From Acanthaster planci (taxonomy: Eukaryota > Echinodermata > Asteroidea > Valvatida > Acanthasteridae), in contig NW_019091473.1 in the NCBI RefSeq assembly GCF_001949145.1, positions 415,768 to 430,639 of the forward strand: a DNA stretch of 14,872 bases, given 5' to 3'. The translations under genes and the position numbers were made by a program. Shown here piece after piece: positions 1 to 9,035 of this stretch. Each line of letters starts with the position of its first letter. Position 1 is the stretch's first letter. The notes below the pieces were generated by a model. The model saw only the letters and a list, made by a program, of their open reading frames with translations. It did not search any database and was not told the origin of the DNA.

Positions 1-101
1 TGACGTCCCGGCCGGTGATGTCCCGGCTGGTGATGTCCCGGCCGGTGATGTCCCGGCTGGTGATGTCCTGGCTGGTGACGTCCCGGCTGGTGATGTCCCG
101 G
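1..101. repeat. 15-bp minisatellite, about 6.7 copies
   Basis: Seven consecutive units of the form TGATGTCCCGGCTGG run head to tail from the first base of the window, the last one partial. Units differ only at a few positions (T/C within GAYGTC, C/T within GGCYGG). The array is cut by the window edge, so its true length is unknown. Because 15 is a multiple of 3, one plus-strand frame stays open and would read as a Gly-Asp-Val-Pro-Ala pentapeptide repeat, continuing to a stop near 139-141. It could therefore be the tail of a repetitive coding exon, but nothing else supports coding. Confidence 0.9.
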
Positions 102-1673
102 TTTTAGCAAAAGCCCAAAGGTCATACATTTGTGATTGATGCTGTATTTGTTATTTTTTTCAGTTTTCAAAAATTAGGCAGTAGGTCTTGATATGTTGTA
201 GATTATTGTAGGTCACCTTAAACAGGCGAATTGTTAATGCACAATTAGGCTCATTTATGCAACATAAGGTACCTGTATAATTCAATTGAAACTAATTTTT
301 ACGGAGTCTTGCGTCATGGTAAGGTGTTGCAGCGTAGCTTCAGTGCAGGTTTATTGTCGTTCATAAATTGGGTCACAGTATACAGAGCCTATTTGCATCT
401 TTTCTTTCGATCAACAAATCAAAAACACCTGTTATGATGACCGTTAAAACTAAAGTAAATCACATCTCTCTTGGATTCTTGTTTCATTCACCTGTGGAAA
501 TATTTTGTTATTTTTCTTTTAAGATGGTATCTATTGGATCTAAGGGTATGGACGTATAAAGCAGGAGGAGGCGAGGGGAAGATGAGTGGCCACTCGACAC
601 ATAGATGTGCCTAACACATCACTGTCACACATCTGATGAGCAGATGTACGATCCTGACGATGGAGGAAGCGGGCATTCACGACTGATCAGTTAACTTGAA
701 AGAGCAAAAAAAGTTAAGGGAGTTCTATTTTAGGGAAAAAATCTTTTTGGAATTTCCCCTTCATTGTCTCTCCTTCTTCATTCGTTCTCCAGTGTGTACC
801 GCGGCTCCTTGTTTATCATATTTCTTTTTTCCATTGTAGTTTTCGCTGGCATAGTCTCTGTGGTGATGTGTCATTTGCGCAGTTTTTGGCTTGTATTAAC
901 CTTACGTTTTCTCGTTTTCTTTCTGTCTTTTGTGGTCTAGAAACCAACCTGGGAATAGGCCGAAATGACCGGACACAGGACTCTGACTGTTTTGTTTTTA
1001 TATTGATGTCTTCAGTAATTCCAACCCTCCTGGATCTACCAAGCGGATAAACTGAAAATAACCACTCAAAGTACGTCTATTTCCATTCAATTTTGGCAGT
1101 TTTTCCCATGTGTTGACAAGTTTGTTTCCGCATTCTTGCAACTTGATTCTTGCTGAAGTACACACTTTCTCTTTCATGGATTCTGTTGCATGAAGTATTT
1201 ATCTGCGATGTTTCTACAAAGGATGTTTTTCCAGTTTCCATAAAGTGGTGGAAGGTATGCACTGAAGGAGGTTTTGCAAATGAGCCAGTTTGGTATTCCA
1301 ACAGCGCACGCCCAGCACGAGGTGATTTCAGACCAGCTACATGCGTGTGCAATAGTCTGTCCTATCAATGTAGCCCATTGATACCCATTATGTAAAGGAT
1401 GATGACCGAGGTATGCGACATAGAGGGATCCCAATACGACGCTTTTAGCGTCGATCTGCGCACTTCCGCGTTTGAAAACGAGGCTGTATGTGTCAGCTTC
1501 AATTCTTAATACGATCAGACGATTGAAAGTAAGGAGTTAAGACACAAAATACATACAGGTATGTTAAATTCAGACTTTTCAGGCTGCAAACAATTGTTGA
1601 AGAGCCTTTCAGAATGACTCGTAGGGTGAAATCAAAGGAAAAAACAATGGCAATTTACCTCGAACTAACGTAC
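102..1673. other. no recognisable gene
   Basis: AT-rich sequence with only short open frames that resemble no family I know. Between about 1077 and 1434 several frames on both strands stay open for 80-90 codons at once, which usually reflects base composition, though a decayed exon cannot be excluded. A small perfect hairpin (6-bp stem, 3-nt loop) lies at 1438-1452. No splice-site-bounded exon, RNA gene or convincing repeat was found. Confidence 0.5.
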
Positions 1674-1960
1674 CTGCGATGGCCGTGTATCTTGTGTAGT
1701 GGGCGTGGTTTAAACTGAAGTGGTATCACACCTACGAACTGGATACTGCATGTACTGTGTCGACTCCGCGGGCGAAGTTCAACAAAGAGAGCCTCGGTTT
1801 CGATGCGGATATGCGCAAACGGGGCTAATGTGAAATCCATCCATTCGTGGGTGAGATTGAAAGCCCGAGGGCCATTCTTACCCACGAGTGTCGCGTTACC
1901 GAGGGTATTATGTGACTTAACTTCCATCCGTGACGTCACCGTATTCTTTTGCCTCTCCAT
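1674..1960 (-). CDS. candidate first coding exon, unknown protein
   Basis: I do not recognise this protein. On the minus strand an ATG at 1960-1958 sits in a good start context (A at -3, G at +4) and opens about 95 codons. These end exactly at a strong donor: CAG at 1676-1674 followed by GTACGT. The exon is 287 nt, so it would end in phase 2. The translation has balanced composition with beta-strand-like stretches (for example HEWMDFTL and HIRIETEALFVELRPRS), no obvious signal peptide and no membrane segment. The first 14 or so codons fall inside the left inverted-repeat arm (1917-1978), so the N-terminus may be transposon-derived while the rest may be host sequence. No matching downstream exon could be identified below 1673. 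It is divergent from the recombinase gene, with 126 bp between the two start codons. Seen: the open frame and the donor. Inferred: that it is transcribed. Confidence 0.4.
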
Positions 1961-1978
1961 TTTTTTGTACGAATGAAG
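1917..1978 (+). repeat. left arm of a 62-63 bp inverted repeat
   Basis: This stretch matches the reverse complement of 4647-4709 with about six mismatches and one 1-nt gap (roughly 89% identity). It begins with TTAA at its outer edge, then a TCCATCC block, then GTGACGTCACCGTATT (identical in both arms, containing the CRE octamer TGACGTCA at 1931-1938), then TTTTGCC and TTTTGTACGAATG. Outside and inside these limits the similarity stops. The arms face each other across the recombinase gene, so they may be terminal inverted repeats of one element. They could equally be two opposite copies of one short repeat. Confidence 0.8.
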
Positions 1979-2019
1979 TGAAGTGAAGTTTGCAAGAAAA
2001 TAAACCCGAAGGATGTGCC

Positions 2020-2029
2020 GTTACGTAAC
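2020..2029. promoter_or_regulatory. perfect palindrome GTTACGTAAC (bZIP-like site)
   Basis: A 10-bp perfect palindrome containing TTACGTAA, the consensus of PAR/E4BP4-type bZIP factors. It lies in the 126-bp interval between the divergent start codons at 1960 (minus) and 2087 (plus), about 22 bp upstream of a TATA box. Function is inferred from motif and position only. Confidence 0.35.
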
Positions 2030-2050
2030 TTTTAAATGTAGGTAGCGCGA

Positions 2051-2058
2051 TATATAAG
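2051..2058 (+). promoter_or_regulatory. TATA box of the recombinase gene
   Basis: TATATAAG is an exact match to the TATAWAAR consensus. An initiator-like TCATTCT follows at about 2072-2078, which would place the transcription start near 2074 and give a very short leader (about 13 nt) before the ATG at 2087. The TATA-to-start spacing of about 23 bp is slightly short. No competing TATA box lies between the left inverted-repeat arm and the ATG. Confidence 0.5.
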
Positions 2059-2086
2059 CAATTAAGCTGGGTTCATTCTGTATCAA

Positions 2087-2373
2087 ATGGCTTGGAGTAA
2101 AAGTGACAGTGATGGCGGTCTATTCCTAACACAGAATGTATTTCAGTCACATGACAGTGACGAGTATCACACTGATGATGCGGTAGCTGATGCACTAACC
2201 TTGCAAAATCCTACCACAGTAAAATTAGAAAACTCTAGCTACCAGCCGATATTATCTGATATATCCTTGCAGCTCTTTGCAGCGTCCTTAGCATTAGAGG
2301 GAAAAGTCATCCAAACGAACCGTTTTGAGACACCGAAAGGAGACGAAGAGATGGCACGAATGAGTACATGCGG
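2087..2373 (+). CDS. Crypton-like recombinase gene, exon 1
   Basis: The exon opens with the ATG at 2087 and stays open for 95 codons plus two bases. It ends at a donor with GT at 2374-2375 (GGTAAGC). The product is acidic and rich in Ser and Asp at its start (SDSDGG, SHDSDEYHTDD), with no domain I recognise, and would be the N-terminal extension of the recombinase. Joining GG at 2372-2373 to the A at 3126 makes a Gly codon and continues in frame into exon 2, where the family's homology begins. That agreement of donor, acceptor and reading frame is the main evidence that this is an exon. Unlike exon 2, it carries no stop or frameshift. The TATA box lies 36 bp upstream and the left inverted-repeat arm about 110 bp upstream. 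Confidence 0.6.
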
Positions 2374-3125
2374 GTAAGCATTCCCCCAGAAAAATAAAAA
2401 ATATGAAGGTGTTTCTTTAACTTTGTTTTATGTGATCTGTTTCTTGTTTATTAAACTCCTGCACAAAAGAGGTTAAGAAAGCTTTGGAACAAAGTATTAT
2501 AAGTGAGAAATAATCAAAGTGGACCATTTCTTCAATATCATATTTCCAACTGAATCTTAACCTTCAGCTTTTATAAGGGAAAACAGCTGAAACTTAAATC
2601 GCGGACAGATTTTAAAATTGTACCCCGCCAAAAATGGTTACAAACCCAACAGTTAAGAAAATGGCAACATATTCTTGTTTAGAATTGTAAAACGCATTTC
2701 GAAAACCTGCCAGGTTAACAATCTCGTCAAAATGTTGGGTTTTATGATGGGTAGATTGTGTATAGCTGATTGTTTTGGTGGCATTGTGCACAGTGCAGGG
2801 TCACTCGGTGTGCAAAATGCATGTTACTTTGAACTAACAGTATGCCATGTATTTTGACACTATATCGAGCGAAATTGGCTCTTTTCTAAGATTATTCGGT
2901 TTATGACCCTTTTTGGTTGGGTACAAAAAGCTTTCCAGACAACTTATTTTTCCTTTTGCCAGAATTAATTAATTTGTGTTTGCGTATAAATGTTTCTTCG
3001 GTAGGATTTCTAGTTTCACATTGATTTTGTCAAGCACCTTGAGAGTACAGAATTTGCGCAAAGGTCAAGATTGTGCCAAACATATCTAATATTTGGACCC
3101 AAAAGTTAGTTTTTATTTTTTTCAG
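2374..3125 (+). other. predicted intron, phase 2, 752 nt
   Basis: Bounded by the donor GTAAGC at 2374 and an acceptor with a pyrimidine-rich tract and TTTTTTCAG ending at 3125. The interior is AT-rich, with no recognisable gene and stops in all frames at normal density. A 60-codon open stretch at 2675-2857 resembles nothing. If transcribed, the element would need splicing to make its recombinase. Confidence 0.55.
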
Positions 3126-4219
3126 ACTTTCCAATAACGCTATGAAGAAGATTAAGTGGGCGTTAGGATTCTATCGTCAATGGCAAGGTCAGCGCATCCA
3201 GTGAGCCATCAATATTCGTCTTGAGGATATGACCAAAGATGAGCTTAAGTATTCGATCGCAAGATTTCTGTGCGAGATAAACAAACAAAACGGAGAGAAA
3301 TTTCCAGGAGCAACACTTCACAAACTCATGATTTGTCTTCAGCTTTATTTTGACACCATGAATAAGGCCTACAAATTTCTGCAAGATCCTGACTTCTTAC
3401 TGATCAAGAATACACTGGATGGACTTTATGAAGGATCGTGCCAAGGAGGGTATGGGGATTCAACGTAAGCAAGCTGAGGTTATAACCTTGGAGGAGGAGG
3501 AACTAATGTAGTCCGCTGGCGTTCTAGGAAGCGATAACCTGACCAGGTTTTTGAACGCACTGATTTATCTCATTGGATTAAACCTTTGTACTACCTGGGG
3601 GTCAAGAACACAGGAATCTACGACACCACAATTCGCAGCTTTCTGTTCAGACGGGGACGGTGGGGAGTTTCTTCGATACGTTGAAGATGTATCCAAGACA
3701 AACCAAGGAGGGCTAAAACGCCGCCAAATTAAGTCCACAGTTTTTGAGGCTCATGAAAACAAAGCCAATCCGTCCCGCTGCATTGTGAGACTGTATGAAA
3801 AGTATCTTCAGCACTGTCCAGCTGACCGAGTAACAGACGCCTTTTACCGTAGACCTCTGGCTAATCCTAAAGGCGATGTGCGGTCCACTGCACAGCAATT
3901 GGGCCGTCATAAACTTTCCTCTGTCGTGTCAGATTTTTGCAAAAGTGCAGGTATTCTGGGACATCGCACAACTCACTCCCTCCGTGCAAGTGCAGCAACT
4001 CGGATGTACGAGGAGGTAGATGAGCAACTTATCTGCATAGAGACCAGACACAGGTCCAACGCAGTGAGATGATACAAACGCATCAGTGACGCACTCAAAC
4101 GCAGGGTCAACTGTGTGGTTCAGGGTATTCCAACAGAAGAGAATACAGGCAAGAAAAGGCCTCCTCGACTGGGACTGCTGCAGTGCATCATAATGAGCGC
4201 GAAAGAAATATTGCACTGA
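3126..4219 (+). pseudogene. Crypton-type tyrosine recombinase (DUF3504), decayed exon 2
   Basis: Tyrosine recombinases of this family cut and join DNA through a catalytic Tyr and occur in Crypton transposons and domesticated relatives (ZMYM, QRICH1, KIAA1958 type). Visible family segments in order: KKIKWALGFYRQWQ near 3145; a KFPGATLHKLMICLQLYF stretch near 3298; QDPDF near 3391; RKQAEVIT plus EEEEL near 3470-3505; GGQEHRNLR near 3597-3623; LRYVEDVSK and GGLKRRQIK near 3671-3730; PLANPKGD near 3855; and HSLR (the HxxR box) near 3975. It is broken by in-frame stops at 3202-3204, 3509-3511 and 4070-4072, and by frameshifts near 3427, at 3584 (one extra base) and near 3651-3657. The last stop falls immediately before the Y-K-R codons at 4073-4081, where the catalytic Tyr is expected. 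The box I Arg position reads as Pro (3594-3596). The reading frame closes at 4217-4219. Family assignment is firm; loss of function is almost certain. Confidence 0.85.
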
Positions 4220-4646
4220 CCCTGAATTTAAACAATTAACATCTGCTATTTACATCATGTATTTTTGTACAAAATGCGTAAACTGCATGTATTGATAAAC
4301 CGTACACCATAAAATTAATGAGTTTAAGAAAAATAGGATTTTACTAAATCTGTCTCGCATAATCCAAATTACTGTTTACAAATCAGCCGGAGCTTTGAAA
4401 CATAAAAACATGAGACTTGTGAAGCTTGTTTATAGTTTGGTAAAGTGCACATTGGAACAAATGGTACGTTTACATCTTTAATAAATTCTATCATTATTGG
4501 TACAAAAATTAAGTTTGTAATGTTTTAAGAATGATTTCCATTGAACATTCCTCCAAAAATAAGTAACCAAAAACTTCATTATTTTGTAGGAATAAAGTGG
4601 TGGAGACGTTGCCCTTCCAAAGAATGGAGAGATGATGTCTCCATCG
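4220..4646. other. 3' non-coding part of the bracketed element
   Basis: AT-rich stretch between the recombinase stop at 4217-4219 and the right inverted-repeat arm, without a coding signal. An AATAAA at 4480-4485, about 260 bp after the stop, is the best candidate polyadenylation signal of the recombinase gene. A short inverted pairing of GGAGAC near 4602 with GTCTCC near 4637 lies next to the arm. Confidence 0.4.
4480..4485 (+). terminator. AATAAA polyadenylation signal candidate
   Basis: Canonical hexamer in the AT-rich region downstream of the recombinase, inside the inverted-repeat bracket. Such hexamers arise often by chance in AT-rich DNA, so only its position supports it. Confidence 0.3.
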
Positions 4647-4709
4647 CTCCATTCGTACAAAATAATGCAGCGGCAAAACAATACGGTGACGTCACGGGAT
4701 GGAGGTTAA
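4647..4709 (-). repeat. right arm of the inverted repeat
   Basis: Reverse-complement match to 1917-1978. In plus orientation it reads CTCCATTCGTACAAAA, then GGCAAAACAATACGGTGACG, then GGGATGGAGGTTAA, ending with TTAA at 4706-4709. It carries the second CRE octamer TGACGTCA (4687-4694). The two arms enclose about 2.8 kb. No target duplication longer than TTAA is apparent outside the arms. Confidence 0.8.
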
Positions 4710-7700
4710 ATAATGGAGATCAATGGTGCAACCATACACAGACACACGTGCGCACGCGCTTTGTTCCCGAAAGACCTTGATATTTTGAAGTAGAGCCTGA
4801 AAGTTGACCTTGATGGCGCGCTTCAGGGATCCTTGGATAGAAAAAAAAGGTAAATGTTTAGAACTCGTAAAATTCTGTCTTTAAATTCCTTCTTAAAATC
4901 TCAACTTTCAAAAGGCCTTTTGTAAAATGTTTGCTAGCATATGAATTTATAGAAACTGAAAAAAATACCTGTCCTAAAAGACAAATACAGTGCCAAAGAT
5001 TGACCTATCACTTCCGAAAATAATGCACGAAGAACAATCCAATGCTGTGGTCTCGAACGCAGGTGAACAGTTATGGAATTATACTTTATGGTAGTCTTTT
5101 AGTAATAGCCAAAATAAAAACGGACCAAATATGTTAACGAATTTGTAATTAATAACAAAAGATTCTAAGGTCTAATCTAACCATGGAAGAAACTTTGCTG
5201 ACAAGAACTGTGTCAGGTGAACTCCACTGAATCTAGAACCCATCCACTGCAGGTAGATAAATCTGGCCGACGTTGTATACAGTCTAATTTTGACGTAAGC
5301 TAACAACTTCAAAGTCAGGCAGTAAAAAAAAAACGTTTAAACCCTGAGACGGAGCCCAAGTCAGAAATTGGAAAACGTCCCATGGAATGATATTCCCGGA
5401 AGTGAAAGGTCGTTAATGAAATTCGTTTTTTACCCATCTCCATGAGACTTTTCAAAAATTACTTGAGGACAAAGGAGACATTCCCATGTAAGTGTTTCTT
5501 GGGGTGGTTTCATTTAGAAATATTACCGTGTCCTCTTTTCTTCCTCTATCTAACATATTTTCTCGAAGAAAGAAAACAATCGAAGACATCATGTACTGGT
5601 CTACACTTTTCCGTCTTTGTTTCGTGAAAGGAAGGCTCCGCGCTAATTTGTTTGTCTCCAACAGCTATGCCTAAGACAGCACAGACTTCATTCCTGATAT
5701 CAACGAGCATACTCTCATTGTAAAAACGATCAGACTAAGGATGGATTTTATGAATTTGTAATGTTATTCTACGTTTTGTGTCAAAGAGCCCCTTGAAGGT
5801 TATGATATATTTCAACTGACCGCTGTTATATTAAGTCTATTAAGATGCAGTAAAAGTATCTGCCATAGATGGGAACAGTGAAATTCAGATGAAACAGAAG
5901 CCTGCATAGTAATTACTAATTAAAATCCAAGGATTTATATGAATGTTGCATTTTGACTTGGGCAAAAATCCTCAGAAGTTAATTCATCCCGGCTAACAAC
6001 TGCTTCCATTTAATACTAACACGAACACTGACTGCCATGCTCACTATTCAACCATCCACCAGGGACACAGTACTAAAGCAGCCCAAGGCAAATGTAACGT
6101 TCATACTTAGAAATTCTTTAGTAAATGTGTAAAAGCAGTAGGTGCAAAACTACATCCTCTGAGTTTTAATGTTCCTGGCGCCTCAATGTAATGTTTAACA
6201 CCGAAACTACACTGCAGTTTGAAGTATCTTGTAAGCTTGGAAATTGAATTCTTTATGGTTGTGTGAGATATGTCACATAATGGGAAAAAGCACGGACGAC
6301 TTCGTCTGGATGTCGTCGGAAATGGCATTCCATAAACGGGGACTGAAAAAGCGAAGGGTGTTCACTGAGTAGACGGCGCGAGTGAAGGGAATAAACATAA
6401 TTGCTATGGGATCTAGTGGAGTAACCATGGATTTCATTGACCGAAGTGAAGTACGAAGAAAACGTACTAGGAAGAAGATTTATTGATGTATATGAACATG
6501 AAGATATCAGTGTGTAAGTTGTGATGTCGGTAACAGTGAGGGTGCTTAAACGTGCAAAAGGGGTGAAGTGTGGGCCCCGATAGTGAGACCAGGTGTGGGT
6601 ACCAATCGCCCTTTTTTTGAGTGATAAGCGAAGCGTTCAAATTTGTTATTCGTTGTGCGTGCCCAAACGATGTTGTCATAACTTACATACGGAAGAATAG
6701 AGAAATGTACTATAACACCAAAGAGGTACTCGGAATAAAGACACGTTATTTGGATAGGACACCGGTGTTAAGAGAGACAGTTTTGTTTATGGAAGATATA
6801 TGTTCCGTCCAAGACAGGTTTTGATCGATGATTACACCTGTGGCAGGACAACTGACACCTTTTGTGGCGGACCAGCAGACTGGCCTGATCGGTGATAGAA
6901 TTGACCTGGCCCAATCCCACAAATATATTTATTTAGGTCATAACCTTACGAAAGAATGAGCGGCTATCCAAACGCAAGGGGGGATGTCGAACGGTGGACT
7001 ATGCCTTTGGGGCTGTTCGTTTGGTGGACGGTTACCACCGCTCTGTGATTCAGTAATTGATTCCAAAGTCAACAAAGGTTATGTGACTGGACGTGGATTT
7101 CTAGGCCGTCCCTGGTGGTGGTAGGTCCATCCTCAAGAATTGGATGATGAGGCACCAAGAATGTTCCCAAAGAGATGAGTTGAACACCCAATATTCTATA
7201 AAGTATTTATTCTAAATGACTTATCAGTCTCATTTCAGCACCTGAGTTTGCATCTCAAAATAAATCCTCGGTGTGGTAGCTCAGACAGTGATGAGTTCCA
7301 CGAGGTCTGCTAGCGACGGCCCGAGCATGTAGGCAATTAAGCCCCCAACGTCTCGAGCTGGGCGTTGCACACTGGCAGTTCGCAGTGGCGATAAAAGACC
7401 GCACTCTGGAAAGTTCGAGAACACCCAACGCCCACATCCACAAAGCTGTGACTAAATGTATTGCGCTCCGCCATTCCTAAAAACGCTCAGCGTAAATACC
7501 CTCAACTACTGCATACATAGGAATCAGCACTGATTATCAACAAAAAAATGTTTACAAATTAGTAACTTACAATCGAGGATTAATAGAGAAGTATCGCCCA
7601 ATTAAAGTAATAAAATGTGGAGTCCTAGAGACTATTTGTTGCAGTGGATGTCGAGGCTCTGTCCGCACAAGGCACAATGTGGCCTGCGGGCTGCACAATT

Positions 7701-8063
7701 AAGAAGGCGATTATAATCGTCTTCGCCAGACTCTAGTGGAAACCTGCACCCAGTAAACCTCAACGAGGAAAGCAAGCTCCCAGACCAGGACTGCAACCAA
7801 CCGTCGCTATGCCAACAAGGTGGAACAACGGCACGCAGTCCTTCTAGTCTAAGCTTCGCTGATTCCTCAATTAACTGGTTCACACGGGTTCCCTAACCCT
7901 GTAATCTACCACTTCTTAAATAAACAAGACTGTCTAACTATCCCCCAATCATTGAAGAGACCTGATATACTCGGCAGCTCCCGCAACTGAGAACAGGCAC
8001 CACACTGTGCGCGGGAAAATGCGCTTGACACGTGAGGGCGCACTTGCATCCATCACAATAAAA
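4710..8063. other. long stretch without a recognisable gene
   Basis: Over 3.3 kb of mostly AT-rich sequence. Open frames are 60-85 codons at most, overlap on both strands and match no family known to me. The longest is on the minus strand at 7632-7883 (83 codons) and lies in a locally GC-richer patch, which may explain its length. The 7255-7443 segment is also GC-richer and open on the minus strand, again without a domain. No RNA gene, tandem array or splice-bounded exon could be supported. Decayed transposon sequence is likely but cannot be named from inspection. Confidence 0.45.
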
Positions 8064-8213
8064 ACACCAAGACATCAATATATCAAAACATCAGGACATC
8101 AAGACACCAGGACGTCAAGACACCAAGACATCAATATGTCAAGACATCATGACATCAAGACATTATGAAATCAAGACAATCAGTACATCATGACATCAAG
8201 ACACCACACCACA
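8064..8213. repeat. degenerate minisatellite, GACATCAA-type units of about 9 bp
   Basis: About 150 bp of imperfect units built on ACATCAAG/ACACCAAG (for example AAGACATCA, GGACATCAA, GACACCAGG). The period is near 9 bp with small length slips. Unit divergence is considerable, implying an old or rapidly slipping array. It ends where the motif becomes ACACCACACCACAAGG. Confidence 0.8.
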
Positions 8214-8960
8214 AGGCTTAGAGTTTAGCAGTGTATATTTATCTTAAAACTTCTTTTTCACTATTTTGACTGCAGAAACTGGCTGTAGTCAACTGAGAGA
8301 GGGTAGGATTCTGAAAAGTACCATTCATAAGCTCATTTATTGTACAACGAATTTAACAAGTAAAATGTCTATAATCATAACAAGTGGCAGTACCCAAATG
8401 ATCGATCCTTAGGCCTATGAAATAGTAAAAGATTGCTGTGGTATAGGAACAGTATTGTAGGGGCTGTAAACCGTGGCTTTACATGATTAAATGGGCCTGC
8501 ATGGTAAAACAGTCAATAGGGCTTGACATTTATTTCCCTGTTACTGGATACGAATACATAAATGCCTCTGTATTAAAAAAATCGTGACCAAAATGTCGCA
8601 GCCAGAGTCTGTAGTGTTGTCAGAACAAGTCACGTATTGGTATATTCGGGAAGGTGCACAAGTCGATCTTTCGCATGCTCGCATGCCTGGTCGCTTTTGC
8701 TTGTTTTAGACAAACTTCGTTTTGATTTTCCGGGTTCGGCGCGAATCTAGAACACCTGTCTGAAACAGATGTTAGGTTTAAAAGGACTAAACCAGGTTTT
8801 TCAGCATGAATAGAAGTAGGATATGATGGCAGGTTTTTGCATTTGGACAAAAAATTTTTTAACACTTTAATTAGCTCCAGTGGCCTATACAGAAGAGGCC
8901 ACTCCCTCTACGCAGGGTTTTAAGGTAAATCAACAGTAAAAACAATGCCAACTTGTGTGA
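8214..8960. other. no recognisable gene; one small hairpin
   Basis: AT-rich and featureless apart from a perfect 8-bp inverted repeat (AGTGGCCT at 8879-8886, AGGCCACT at 8896-8903, 9-nt loop). An 81-codon minus-strand open frame at 8620-8865 matches no family I recognise. Confidence 0.4.
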
Positions 8961-9035
8961 ATTGTTGTAGTCAAGCGGTCACAGCGTAATGGTTTGTGAT
9001 GCAGGGGGAATGGGCTCGAATCCTGGGTCGAAATT
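8961..9035 (+). repeat. tRNA-like sequence, probable SINE head
   Basis: TAGTCAAGCGG at 8968-8978 resembles a polymerase III A box, and GGCTCGAATCC at 9013-9023 is a very good B box. The 45-bp spacing between them is that of a standard tRNA gene. However, the flanking bases that should form the acceptor stem do not pair, and the anticodon arm is poor, so this is not a functional tRNA. A T-rich/A-rich tract follows (about 9052-9065). The likely explanation is a tRNA-derived SINE head or tRNA pseudogene; the full SINE limits are not visible. Confidence 0.45.

Noticed and set aside
1077-1434. Open frames of 81-91 codons on both strands
   Set aside because: They overlap each other, match no family, and have no convincing acceptor/donor pair; they could not be linked to the donor at 1673.
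2675-2857. 60-codon frame inside the predicted intron
   Set aside because: Lies wholly within 2374-3125, has no domain and no splice sites of its own.
4541-4780. 79-codon plus-strand frame across the right inverted-repeat arm
   Set aside because: Reads through the repeat in a frame different from the one used by the minus-strand exon in the left arm; no domain.
5442-5674. Overlapping frames on both strands with hydrophobic stretches
   Set aside because: Low-complexity, T-rich coding artefact without start context or family resemblance.
7255-7443. tRNA-like GGTAGCTCAGACAG start (possible SINE A box)
   Set aside because: No B box at the right distance; the nearest GTTCGAG at about 7411 is far too distant for a tRNA head.
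7632-7883. 83-codon minus-strand frame with Cys and Trp residues
   Set aside because: GC-richer patch without splice-site support or family match; a CxxC near its end alone is not evidence for a zinc finger.
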